The position numbers were made by a program, and so were the translations under genes. From Adiantum capillus-veneris (taxonomy: Eukaryota > Streptophyta > Polypodiopsida > Polypodiales > Pteridaceae), in the NCBI GenBank assembly GCA_014529385.2, contig CM043959.1, positions 46,765,928-46,829,927 on the forward strand: a stretch of 64,000 nucleotides of DNA, written 5' to 3'. Below the pieces are notes generated by a model. That model did no database searches and was not told the origin of the DNA. It saw only the letters and a list, made by a program, of their open reading frames with translations. The stretch's first letter is position 1. Every line of letters begins with the position of its first letter. Below are positions 46,470 to 57,904 of the stretch, one piece after another.

Positions 46470-49058
46470 CTGCAAAAATAAGAAAATATTATGCATAAAA
46501 TAATGACAATATCAAAGAAAGATATCATTATTTTATAGTCCAATAGGTCCTTTGTATGGAAGACTTAGAGTGCCTCTTCAATGGTGCCTCCAAGGTTTCC
46601 AAAAAATAAAATCATTGGAAAAAAAAGGCCACTGTGTCTCCAATATATTGCCCATTTGAAGCATAGAGAGAACCAAGGTCCACCACTTGTCCAAGCTAGA
46701 TATGGAGCATTGACACAAGATCCAACACTTATCCAAGAACCCTATAGTATATGTGGTAACATGGGATGCATTGATGCAACAAAAGTAGTCTAGCCTCCTC
46801 ATCCATCTCTTTTTTCTTGTAGCCTAGAGGGATTAGTTTCAAGGTCTATCACTAGTCAAAAACTACACATAGAACATTGATACAAGGTTCCACCACATGT
46901 GAAACCTATCATCTCTAGTAGCATGGATGGTTTGATATCAAGGTTCACCGCATGTCCTATCTATACTCTATTGCAGCATAGAGATTCTGTTTTGGTGGTA
47001 TTACACTTGTCCAAACTTGGCTTGTTGTTGATATTTGGAGGTAATCAAGGGTCCTCCACTTGTCCAAGTTAGGCATATAAAGCAATTGCAAGGTCCACCA
47101 TGTGTACAACATATGATTGATTATAGCATGTATGGTCTTATTTCATGGGCAACCATCTTCTCTCCAACATGTGTCCAACCTCGGCTCCATTGAAGCATGG
47201 AGAGAAGCAAGGTCCACCACTTATCAAAGCTATTATTTTCTCCCAGTGCTTTCAAAACCCATAATACGTTGTACATGGGGGGGAAATTCTTGTTTCAAGG
47301 TCCACCACTTGGCTAAGATTGGATCCATTGAAACATAAAGAGAAGCAAGCTCTACCATTTTTCCAAGCTAGGTGCCATTGAAACATGAAAACCCCATAAT
47401 ATGTTGTATACGGGGGGTGTTTTTCAAGGTCTACCACTTGTCTAAGCTATGGTCCATTGGAACATGGAGAGAAGCAAAGATCCACCACTTTTCTAAGCTA
47501 GGATCCATTGAAACATGGAGAGAAGCAAGCTCCATTGTTTGTCTAAGATAGGCTCCATTGGAACATGGAGAAAACAAGCTCCACCACTTGCCTATTATTG
47601 CATAGAGATTCTGGTTTGAAGGTCCACCACTTGTCCAACCTTGCCTTCATGTATGGAGATAATCAAGAGTGCAATGCTTCTCTAAGCTAGGGACATAAAA
47701 GAGTTTCAAGGTCCACTACATATACGATCTATGATGGGTTGTAGAATGGGAGGTTTCATTTTAAGGTTGACCACTTCTCCAGCTCCGCTTGTCCAACCTC
47801 AGATCCACTGAAGCATGGAGAATAAAGGTCTACCAACTCTCCAAAATAGGCAAGAAAATCTCTATAAAACCCATGAATTGTTAATATATGCTATGCTGTG
47901 GAGTTTTGTTTGAAGGTCCACTCCTTATCCAAGCTACAATCCATTGAAGCATGGGAATAAGTAAGATATATCTCTAGTCTAAGATAGGATCCATTGAAAC
48001 ATAGAGAGAATCAAGGTCCACCACTTGTCCAAGCTATGCATGGGTAATTGATATAAGGACCACTACATTTGCACCTATACTGTGCTCTATCATGGATGGT
48101 TTCATATCCCACCAATTTTCCAACCTATTTAGTAGGTTGTATTATGGGGGTTTGGTTTCAAGGTACTTCACTTGTCTAAGGTGGGTTCCATTGAACCATG
48201 GAGAGAAACAATGTCTACCACTTGTCCAAAATATGCTCCTTTAAAACATAAAAGCAAGGTCCACCACTTGTCCAAGCTAATGTTTCTCTCCATTGAAGTA
48301 TGTAGAGAAACAAGGTCTACCACCTGTCCAAAATATGTTCCATTGAAACATAAAAGCAAGGTCCACCACTTGTCCAAGCTAATATAACAAATGGGTGTTG
48401 GTTACAAGGTGTACCACGCTTGTCTAAACTAGTCTCCATGCAAGGTCCACCACATGTCAAAGCTATATGAGCTTGGTTTGAAGGTCTACCACACCTCTTG
48501 AAATTAGGATCCATGTAAGGTCCACCTTTTGTCAAGCTATGCCTTTAGTGAGTACTAAAACTAAGTAAATTGAAGTACTTAAATACCTTTCCAAGCTCAT
48601 TAAGATTTTGGTCTCTAAGGCCACCACCACATGTCTAATCTATGCTCTAATTGATTACTTATGCTAGTTCTCAAAGTCCAAACATAAGATCCCTTCTAGC
48701 AAGGTTAGTTTAAATTTAGGCTCCAACACCTATCTAAGCTAGGTTCAATTTATGAAGCATCACCATTTAACCATGTTACGATCTAATATATCATATCAAG
48801 GGGGTATTGATAAAAGGTCCAAAACTTATTGAGTTCAAGCTCTTAAGTAATTAAGTCTTTGTGAGTATTAATTGTTATAGTTTTAGTCTAAAGATCCACC
48901 ATTCAAAAACTCAAGTAATTTACTATTTACATTTAAACCTTGAATGCTTGAGATAAAAAATACAAACTCAATCAATACTATATAAAGAAAAATCTAACAT
49001 TAAGAGTATCAAATCAGTAACAAGAAACACTAACATGCACAAGAAACTCAAAACATAC
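46470..49058 (-). other. Large intron filled with satellite DNA
   Basis: This 2.59-kb interval runs from the donor (GAGACAC/GTATGT, 49058) to the acceptor at 46470. It contains many AAGGTCCACCACTTGTCCAA cores on the plus strand, mainly 46680-48540, with irregular units and microtandem copies near 48170-48390. The splice-phase match on both sides argues for an intron rather than an intergenic gap. Confidence 0.6.
46660..48540. repeat. Satellite array, minus orientation
   Basis: The core appears here as AAGGTCCACCACTTGTCCAA, that is, reversed relative to 18.4-43.6 kb. Copies are well preserved but spacing is irregular. It lies inside the inferred intron. Confidence 0.9.
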
Positions 49059-50450
49059 GTGTCTCCATTTCCAAAAAGTCCTCCATTGACAGAGGATGTT
49101 GTTGTTGTTGTTCTTCTTCTTCTTCTTCTCTTTGTGGAGAGCACTCCTTTATAACAGGCACAGTGTCGTCTGATTGCGAAGTGGATTGTTGAAGTCCTGC
49201 CCATTTTTCTATATCTTCATGAGACTTAACAAAGTCTAGCAGCATGGTCTCCATGTTTTTTGCCTCCTCCACACTATCAATTAAGCATATAACTTCTTTT
49301 TTCTGTTGTATTCCTTATTGTGCAACCAAGGAGCCATCACCAAAAACATCAACAAGCTTGCGGTCTTCAAAACAATATGTATGAATGTAGTGCTTGACCA
49401 AAGCTCTTTTTTTGGCCTCCAAATATTGCAAATCTGACATATCATTGTCTGCTACTTGAAGAAGAGAACAATCAATTGGCATGGGATGTTCCTCTGATCT
49501 TCTTCTCAGGTCTTCAAATGCATTGCCTTGTCCCAAGAAGGCAATAACTGTTAGGAATTGAATTGCTCCTTTGCAAGGAGCTGATGGAAAGTGATGCAAT
49601 GCACCACAACAATGGTAGCTCAGATTATCTCCCATGGCGTGAAAGGCACATTGCAATTTTTTGAAGTTAGTGAAATCCACAAATGCAAGAAAGACAAATC
49701 CAGGATCTGTTGACCCTCCAGCAATAGCCAAGATCCCATCCAAAGCATTGTTAAATGTCTCCTCACTCCACTTCAAATTGCCTCCAACGTTTTTTGTCAT
49801 ATCTAAAACACATAAGCCAATAGGCACTTTATTATTGAAGTGGCGCATCAAGTAGAGATTGCCTTCCATTTGTAGTCTCACCACATAGATTGTGACCATG
49901 GCAAATCTCTAGGCTCAGTTTTCTCCTTTTGAAGGTGAATTTCCCATTGCATGTATTTTATTGCTCCATCTAGAAAAGCCATTTTCTTTGTTCCACGCGT
50001 CAAACTAGATCTGATCCATTCCTCGCATAGAATTAAAATTGTTTTATAAACAACATCATTGATGTTATACATTATGACCACCTCCTCCCAGTCTTTACAT
50101 GGTGAAGACTCATTCAAATTGTTGAAGCCTTCAAGAAGTGCATCTTGAATCAATTTGTCTTGCTTCAACTGCTTGATTCGATCATACATGTTAGTTGCAT
50201 CACCATCCTTTGCACTCTTTGACAGTAAAATCTTCTCATCTCCAATCTCTTCTTGAATAGTCTTTACCTCTGATTACTCAAGGCCACAAAGGTATCTAAA
50301 TACAGTTGTTGGGGGTTTCTTATTCTCCTCTTCTAGCCTTTCAATGATTTCTATCCAGCAATCATAAATTAAATCAGAGTATGTGACCATGTGTGCCTGT
50401 TTAGCAATCCAACTTGCTGCTGCACTCATTCTTGCCAATCGAAGAAAAGC
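49059..50450 (-). pseudogene. Second exon of ParB-like/SET gene, with stops
   Basis: The exon starts at an acceptor (minus-strand TTTCTTTTTAG, exon from 50450) in phase 0 after the first exon and ends at a GTATGT donor. It reads AFLRLARMSAAASWIAKQ, then long helical sequence (YDRIKQLKQDKLIQDALLEG), a stretch with FVFLAFVDFTNFKKLQCAF, and a Glu/Gln-rich tail (EEEEEEQQQQHPLSMED). I recognise no domain. It has two in-frame TAA codons (50274-50276, 49315-49317), each one change from CAA, and a frame change near 49900. Without these it would be one frame, so the gene is probably decayed, or the breaks are bypassed in a way I cannot see. Confidence 0.6.
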
Positions 50451-50534
50451 CTAAAAAGAAATAGAGAAATAATTAAACTATTAAGCAAGATTTGTTAATT
50501 AAACACTATCAAAAAGACAAAGAAAATAACTTAC
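50451..50534 (-). other. Intron 1 of ParB-like/SET gene
   Basis: This 84-bp interval has a GTAAGT donor and a TTTCTTTTTAG acceptor. It is of normal size for a plant intron, and the coding phase is preserved across it. Confidence 0.75.
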
Positions 50535-51721
50535 ATCCCATCTGGCACGAGATGCATGTCCCTCTACAATTCCACTTGCTGCCTTTGGTGGTCGTCCTGA
50601 GAAGATCCATTGACTCCGTAAATGTCTCAATATTTGGCTGTAAGGTTGCTTGACATATAATGCCTGAGCCTCCTCATTTGCAATGGCAGATATAGCAGCT
50701 GCAACAAATGGAGGAGCATTCACAACAATGCGAGCCTTTCTAAATTTATACACGCTAATCAGTCTTTCAAATATCTCTTTGTTGTTTTGTTCATTGTGAA
50801 GCAAAACTTTTGCAGCATAGATTGAATGCTGCCCATCAAGAATCCAATAATGATAATCTTTAATTTTTTGCTCCTCTACCTCTTCTACTGCCAAAGGAGT
50901 CCCCTTCTTTGATTTTGCATTTCGAACAGGCATCAAATATGCACATGCTGCAGGCTTGGTCGTACTCCGTGAAAATCCAAATAAAACACTTTCAGCGTGT
51001 TTTTTATCCATAATACGTGCATTATAGTGATCAAGAGCAAGCCAACAATTTTGAATAGGGATATCAAATTCCCTATATTGGAAAGGAAAATAGTTTATGT
51101 ACTTATTCATTCCACCTGTATCTTTTTCTTGTCCTTTCATGGCCTCAGCTTCTAAAACATCTGGATCCACAATTCTCATCTTTGACATTGAACCCTCTGT
51201 TGATGAGGATGCCAAAGATGCCTTGTCTACATCCAAAATGGAACTAGTTTGCTTAGCTGCTACTTTCTGCACTTTTGCTTGCTTCTTTGTGGATGGTGGT
51301 CGTGAACTTTCACCTTTTTTCGTTGTAGTGTGGCAAAGATGGAGCTTTGAAGTTGATCTGCTGTGATATTTGGATTTGATTCTGCAAACTTCCATCCTCG
51401 AGAAAACATTATCTCTTCTTTGTTTTTAGACATGCGCTCCAATGCATATGCTCCTGGAGATAGTTGAAATTCTAGATTCATTGGAACTAGAATGTAAATG
51501 CATTCCACCTCCAGATGACTATCAACTACAGAGACAGATGCTTCCACAACTTGTCCAACATCTTCAAACAAGCTGTCATTCTCCTTTTTGGCAATAAATA
51601 GATGCACCTTATGAAATTGTGCACCCTCTATACCATGTATGTCCAAATACCATTTCCTAAGATCATTGCAAATATAGTCAACTGAGACAGCAACCCTTGC
51701 AACCTGTTTTTTTGGAGCCAT
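50535..51721 (-). CDS. ParB/sulfiredoxin-like protein, first coding exon
   Basis: The start ATG (51719-51721, MAPKKQVARVAVSVDY) follows a good acceptor (TTTGTTTCAG/GAAAG), so a 5' UTR exon lies upstream. The first frame runs about 153 codons. At an A6-G run (plus 51314-51320) the coding frame shifts by -1 and continues KKGESSRPPSTKKQAKVQKV. After a basic linker comes a domain with IPIQNCWLALDHYNARIM and YHYWILDGQHSIYAAKVLL. The DGQHxxxAAK string closely resembles the active-site motif of the ParB/sulfiredoxin fold, known from CTPases, nucleases and phosphotransferases. The exon ends ARWD/GTAAGT. Function is unknown. Association with a SET exon suggests a chromatin role, but that is inference. 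Confidence 0.65.
51314..51320 (-). promoter_or_regulatory. A AAA AAG heptamer at a -1 frame change
   Basis: On the coding strand the zero frame reads CGA AAA AAG GTG; slipping back one base gives the frame that carries the ParB-like domain. This is the textbook X XXY YYZ slippery sequence. A simple one-base loss in a run of seven A would look the same. Confidence 0.35.
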
Positions 51722-51779
51722 CTTTCCTGAAACAAAAAAAACCAAATGTTATTTTAACATATACTTTTTTGTAATGGAT
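51722..51779. other. Splice acceptor side of the 5' UTR intron
   Basis: A T-rich stretch ending in TTTCAG lies just upstream of the ATG. Satellite DNA starts within about 60 bp, so the intron in the 5' UTR probably extends into the array. Confidence 0.5.
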
Positions 51780-51794
51780 TAAGTTTGTGTGAAT

Positions 51795-54700
51795 ACAAGG
51801 TCCACCACTTGTTCAAGCTAGATCTAAGCAAGTATACATAGTGATCTTTTAACTAGTAAACTAAGGGAAGGGAGAAGTAAGGTCCACCACTTGTCCAAGC
51901 TCAGCTCTAGACAACATGGAGAGATTCGAGGTCTACTAATTGTATAATATAGGCTAACTATATTGAAACATAGAGAGAAGCAAAGGTCCACCACTTGTCC
52001 AATCTAGGGTCCATTGACACATGGAGAGAAGGATGCTCCACCATTTGTCCAAAATAGGCTCCATTGAAACATGAAGAGAAGCAAGATTGACCATGTCTTC
52101 GAGATGCTAGGCTCCATTGAAATACCTTAAACCCACGATATTTTGTATATGTGGGGTTTAAATTCAAGGTCCACCACTTGTCCAACCTATTATCCCTAGT
52201 AGCATGAGTGGTTTGGTCTCAAGATTCACCACTTTTCCACTCTATGTCATTATATTAAGAAGATCTGGGTGTTAAGGTCCACCACTTGTCCAACCTATAA
52301 GGCTATATCTTAAATGGTATTATTTACCACCACTTGGAATGCACATGATAGGTTTTACATAGGGGACTGGTTCCAAGGTCCACCACTTGTCCAAGCTAAC
52401 TCTTTGGAAACATAGAGAGAAGCAAAGGTCCACCACTTGTCCAAGCTAGGATCCATTGAAACATGGAGAGAAGGATGCTCCACCATTTGTCCAAGCCAGG
52501 TTTGATTGAAACATGAAGAGAAGCAAGCTGCACCATGTCTCCAAAATGCTAAGCTCAATTGAAATATCTTAAACCCATGATATTTCATACATGGGGGGTT
52601 TACATTCAAGGTCCACCACTTGTCCAACCTATTATCACTAGTAGAATGAGTGGTTTGGTCTCAAGATTCACCACTTTTCCACTCTATGTCATTATATTAA
52701 GAAGATCTGGGTGTTAAGGTCTACCACTTGTCCAACCTATAAGGCTATATCTTAAAGGGTATTCTTTCTCACCACTTGGAATGACCATGATAGGTTTTAC
52801 AAGGGGGTTTGGTTTGAAGGTCCACCACTTGTCCAAGCTAACTCTATTGAAACATAGAGAGAAGCAAAGGTCCACCAGTTGTCCAAGCTAGGGTCCATTG
52901 AAACATGGAGAGAAGGATGCTCCACCATTTGTACAAGATAGGCTCCATTGCAACCTGAAGAGAAGAAAGCTGCACCATGTATCCAAGATGCTAAGATCCA
53001 TTGAAATACCCTAAACCCACGATATTTCGTACATGGGGAGTTTACATTCAAGGTCCACCACTTGTCCAACCTATTATCTCTAGTAGCATGAGTGGTTTGG
53101 TCTCAAGATTCACCACTTTTTCACTCTATGTCATTACGTTAAGAAGATCTGGGTGTTAAGGTCGACCACTTGTCCAACCTATAAGGGTATATCTTAAAGG
53201 GTATTTTTTCTCACCACTTGAAATGTCCATGATATGTTTTACATGGGGGTTTGGTTCCAAGGTCCACCACTTGTCCAAGCTAGGCTCCATTGAAACATGG
53301 AGAGAAGGATGCTTCACCATTTGTCGAAGCTAACTCTATTGAAACATGGGGGGTTTACATTCAAGGTTCACCACTTGTCCAACCTATTAACGCTAGTAGC
53401 ATGAGTGGTTTGGTCTCAAGATTCACCAATTTTTCACTCTATGTCATTATATTAAGAATATTAGGGTGTTAAGGTCCACCACTTGTCCAACCTATAAGGC
53501 TATATCTTAAGGGTTATTCTTTCTCACCACTTGGAGTGACCATGATAGGTTTTACATGGGGGTTGGTTCCAAGGTCCACCACTTGTCCAAGCTAGGGTCC
53601 ATTGAAATATGGAGAGAAGGATGCTCCACCATTTGTCCAAGATAGACACCATTGAAACATGAACAGAAGCAAGCTGCACCATGTCTTCAAGATGCTAGCC
53701 TCCATAGAAATACCTTAAACCCACGTTATATTGTACATGGGGAGTTTACATTCAGGATCAACCACTTGTCCAACCTATTATCGCTAGTAGCATGAGTAGT
53801 TTGCTCTCAAGATTCAGCACTTTTTCACTCTATGCCATTATATTAAGAATATCTGGGTGTTAAGGTCCACCACTTGTCCAACCTATAAGACTATATCTTA
53901 ATGGTTATTCTTTCTGACCACTTGGAGTGACCATGATAGGTTTTACATGGGGGTTTGGTTCCAAGGTCCACCACTTGTCCAAGCTAACTCTATTGAAAGA
54001 TAGAGAGAAGCAAAGGTCCACCACTTGTCCAAGCTAAGCTCCATTGAAACATGTAGAGAAGGATACTCCATCATTTCTCCAAGATGCTAGGCTCCATTGA
54101 AATATCTTAAGCCCACAATATTTCTTACATGGGGGGTTTACATTCACAGTCCACCACTTGTCCAACCTATCATTCTTAGTAGCATGAGTGGTTTGGTCTC
54201 AAGATTCACCACTTTTCCACTCTATGTCATTAAATTAAGAAGATCTGGGTTTTAAGGTCGACCACTTGTCCAACCTATAAGGCTATATCTTAAAGGGTAT
54301 TCTTTCTCACCACTTGGAATGACCATGATATGTTTTACATGGGGGTTTGGTTCCAAGGTCCACAACTTGTCCAAGCTAACTCTTTGGAAACATAGAGAGA
54401 AGAAAAGGTCCACCACTTGTCCAAGCTAGGCTCCATTGAAACATGGAGAGAAGGATGAGTCACCATTTGTTGAAGATAGGTTTCATTGAAACATGAAGAG
54501 AAGCAAGCTACACCATGTCTCCAAGATGCTAGGATCCATTGAAATACCTTAAACCCATGATATCTTTTACATGTGGGGTTTAACATCAAGGTCAACCACT
54601 TGTCCAAGCTATTATCTCTAGTAGCATGAGTGGTTTGGTCTCAAGATTCACCACTTTTCCAATCTATGTCATTATATTAAGAAGATCAGGGTGTTAAGGT

Positions 54701-55280
54701 TGACCACTTGTCCAACCTATAAGGGTATATCTTAAAGGGTATTCTTTGTCACCACTTGGAATGACCATGATATGTTTTACATGGGGGTTTGGTTCCAAGG
54801 TCCACCACTTATCGAAGCTAACTCTATTCTTCTCATAGAGAGAAGCAAAGGTCCACCAGTTGTCCAAGCTAGGCTCCATTTAAACATGGAGAGAAGGATG
54901 CTCCACCATTTGTCCAAGATAGGCTCCATTGAAACATGAAGATAAGCAAGCTGCACCATGTCTCCAAGATGCTAGGCTCCATCGAAATACCTTAAACCCA
55001 CGATATTTCATAGATGGGGGGTTTACTTTCAAGGTCCACCACTTGTCCAAGCTATTATCGCTAGTAGCATGAGTGGTTTGGTCTCAAGATTCACCAGTTT
55101 TCCACTCTATGTCATTATATTAAGAATATCTGGGTGTTAAGATCCACCACTTGTCCAACCTATAAGGCTATATCTTAAATGGTATTATTTACCACCACTT
55201 GGAATGCACATGATAGGTTTTACATAGGGGACTGGTTCCAAGGTCCACCACTTGTCCAAGCTAGATCTATTACATATATA
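51795..55280. repeat. Satellite array, minus orientation, about 440-bp unit
   Basis: The string GTAGCATGAGTGGTTTGG recurs at about 52200, 52640, 53082, 53393, 53781, 54177, 54622 and 55061, giving a unit near 440 bp with some shortened copies. Each unit holds several AAGGTCCACCACTTGTCCAA cores. Read on the other strand, the unit matches the plus-orientation arrays at 21.9-23.2 kb and 25.9-43.6 kb. The recurring MDKWWTL and similar frames are by-products. Confidence 0.93.
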
Positions 55281-55394
55281 TTATACATACAATATTCAAC
55301 TAGATTTCCTACCTATCATGTCCAGTAGCATGGATGTTCTGGCTTAAAGGTCCACCAGTTGTCCAACCTATACTCTCTTATGTAAGGGAGATCT

Positions 55395-55580
55395 CGCTAT
55401 AAATTCAAAACCTTCCCGCCTAAATTTAAAATTCAATATCTTATCGCCTAAATTTAAAATATCCCTCCCAAATTTTAAATATCCCGCCTAAATTTTAAAA
55501 TATCCCGCCCAAATTTTAAAATTCAAACTTTTTTATAAAATTTAAATTTTACCACTTAAATTTAAAATATTCCACGCGAA
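55395..55580. repeat. AT-rich minisatellite with CCCGCC boxes
   Basis: Short units of about 19-24 bp, variants of CCCGCCTAAATTTTAAAATA, repeat five to six times. Each has a CCCGCC or similar box in an AT-rich background. The box resembles E2F-type sites (TTTCCCGCC), but no promoter context is visible. Confidence 0.7.
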
Positions 55581-56310
55581 ATTGATTTTAAATTCAAGTT
55601 TACCACAAAAAGATATCATTATACCACCTAAAACCTCAAATCATTATATTGTACATAAATTCCAACAAATTCAAATTAACAAGCCTAAACTGATATTAGT
55701 TTGCATAGATATGAATTTATCACACCTAAATTATGTCACCATGTTAGAGAGAGTGGTTAGATAATTTGAACAAGGTCCACCACTTGTCCAACCTAGATAC
55801 CAAGAAGGATTGAGTGTACAAGGTATTGTTTGGATGTCCTTATAGTCCACTGGTCTCAAGGTCCACCACTTGTGGTAAGGGTCACCAAAAAGTGTATATA
55901 TTCATCCAAAAAAATACACGTATTTTTGGTCTACATGTCCTAGTTTCAACCATTTATGTCCATTAGGTGTATCACTAAACAACACTACTTTTTTTGAGAA
56001 ACAGAAGTTACAATCATATCTACAAATGGATTAGAGGAAAATCAGCTCAACATACATCCAAAACTCGCTACAAGAATCGACTTTAACAGATCACGCAAGT
56101 AAGTCTTCCATTCAAGTTTACTAGTATTACAATGTGTTAGTTATTTGTGATATTTATGTATGTATATATACTATGTGTGCATATCATAATTAAGTGTAAT
56201 TGTGTATCTGCATTATGTATGAGTATTACAATGAAATAACACAAATATACATACATACACATAGATAACACAGACGCACACATACACGAGCATGTATTTT
56301 CAAGAGAGAG
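55581..56310. other. No recognisable gene
   Basis: The sequence is AT-rich with two isolated satellite cores near 55770-55790 and 55860. No conserved frame is present. Confidence 0.5.
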
Positions 56311-56320
56311 ATAGCAAGAT

Positions 56321-56366
56321 ACAAAGATAGATAGATAGATAGATAGAGAGAGGAGAGAGAGAGAGA
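56321..56366. repeat. (GATA)n and (GA)n microsatellite
   Basis: A run of about six AGAT units is followed by AG-rich sequence. It borders the 90-bp repeat. Confidence 0.85.
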
Positions 56367-56370
56367 AAAC

Positions 56371-56620
56371 AGATTTCACTGTGTTTATGTATGTGGAAGA
56401 GAGGAAGACGATGTATGGGAATATGTGCACGTATTTTCAAGAGAGACACAACAAGATAACAGATTTCACTGTGGTTATGTATGTGGAAGTGAGGAAGACG
56501 ATGTGTGGGAATATGTGCATGTATTTTCAAGAGAGAGACAACAAGATAACAGATTTCACTGTGGTTATGTATGTGGAAGAGAGGAAGACGATGTGTGGGA
56601 ATATGTGTATGTGTGCGGGG
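56371..56620. repeat. 90-bp tandem repeat, about 2.8 copies
   Basis: AGATTTCACTGTG starts recur at 56371, 56461 and 56551 (period exactly 90 bp). Because the period is 30 codons, open frames across it repeat in protein form (for example YFQERDNKITDFTVV), but no family is recognised and two frames are open at once. Confidence 0.9.
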
Positions 56621-57900
56621 ATACTTTTAAACTATGTATCTCTGTCTTTTGACGAGAGAGTGTGTGTGCAAGAAGAGTTACAGAGAACCATCTTCTCTAT
56701 ATGGAGAAAGACAGAGAGTGAGAGAGAGAGAAATACCTGTTTTTTCTCTATTCGTGAGGTGTGCAATGTCTCCTGAGAAGAAGCTATGCCCGATCCTACC
56801 CTTCTGGAAAGCGTTGTGTACGCTGCTGTTTCTTTATCTTGTGTGCGAACTTTCAATCCTGTGCGCTCCACCTGTGTGTTGTGTACGATGCCGGGCTTGC
56901 TCCTCTACGCGCGCGTATACTCCAACTGTGTGCGATCCGGGTGCGCTTTCTGTGTGTTTGCTGCTCGCCTGCTTTCTCTGTGTGCGTTGCTCGTGCGCTC
57001 TCTCTGTGCCTAATCTTGATAGGGTTTATTAGAATGCCACGTATGCTACAAGTCCATGTTTTATCATAGGATTAAAAAAAACAAAAGCAGTATAAAACAT
57101 TAACCAATTCACACGACCAAAATTAAAGAAATCATGGTTGAAAATATGCAAAACATGCGTAACTCTATACTAGGAACAATATCCCAAAATCAGCCTCCCA
57201 AGCCCCGCCATCAAGAGCGCTATATTCCACATCCCCATCAAGAGCGCTACCCCCAAACCCCATGTGGAAGTGCTGCCTTGTCACCCCATTGTGGCATTGC
57301 CGTAAGACCCTGCATCTGGAGTGCTAAATGGGAACATTCTTCATTAGTGAAATTTTGAACATAAATTATATTTAGCATATACTTAAATATAATATAAATA
57401 TTAACATATTAACTATACTACTAATTTACTATAGCAATTCTAGATTATGTCCCATACTATATTTAAGGTGCCAAAGGTTTGGCCTTATGGTCCTAGATTT
57501 AGCCAAGTGGTCAACACATATAGGACCAAGTGCACACTGTGCCACAAAACTTGGCCACCACTTCACTTGCCAAAGTTTAGGCCACATGGTCAATCCTAAG
57601 TTTCCAATGTTCTTATTATGTCACCTTTTGCCTCGTGGAAAACCTAGGCTTGTTTTCACATACTCAGGCACTTCAAGCCATAATAAATTTTCATTACTCT
57701 TCGGCAACCCTTTTGTTCAAGTCTTTGAAAAAATGTTGTTTAAGGCCACCCTAAACCATTTTCATTTAGGGGTGTCTAAAACTAGCTTTTTGGCAATTCG
57801 AGAAGAAAATGGTCAAAGTTTTATACTTAGTTTTAACCACTTGACCAATTCAAATATTGGAAAGCAAGGTCTTGTAATACTTTTCTTTGGACATCACACA
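56621..57900. other. No recognisable gene; GC-richer patch
   Basis: From 56760 to 57010 the sequence is richer in CG and TGTG strings and codes for Cys-rich frames in all three plus phases, which argues against real coding. From 57480 to 57900 a 150-codon frame overlaps satellite-like strings and matches nothing known. Confidence 0.5.
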
Positions 57901-57904
57901 TTAA

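Noticed and set aside
50535-51721. Bacterial contamination as the source of the ParB-like gene
   Set aside because: The gene has plant-type introns with good splice sites and lies within satellite DNA shared with the rest of the window.
56634-57069. Cys-rich frames in three phases
   Set aside because: All three plus phases are open at once over a TGTG/CG-rich patch, which is a composition effect.
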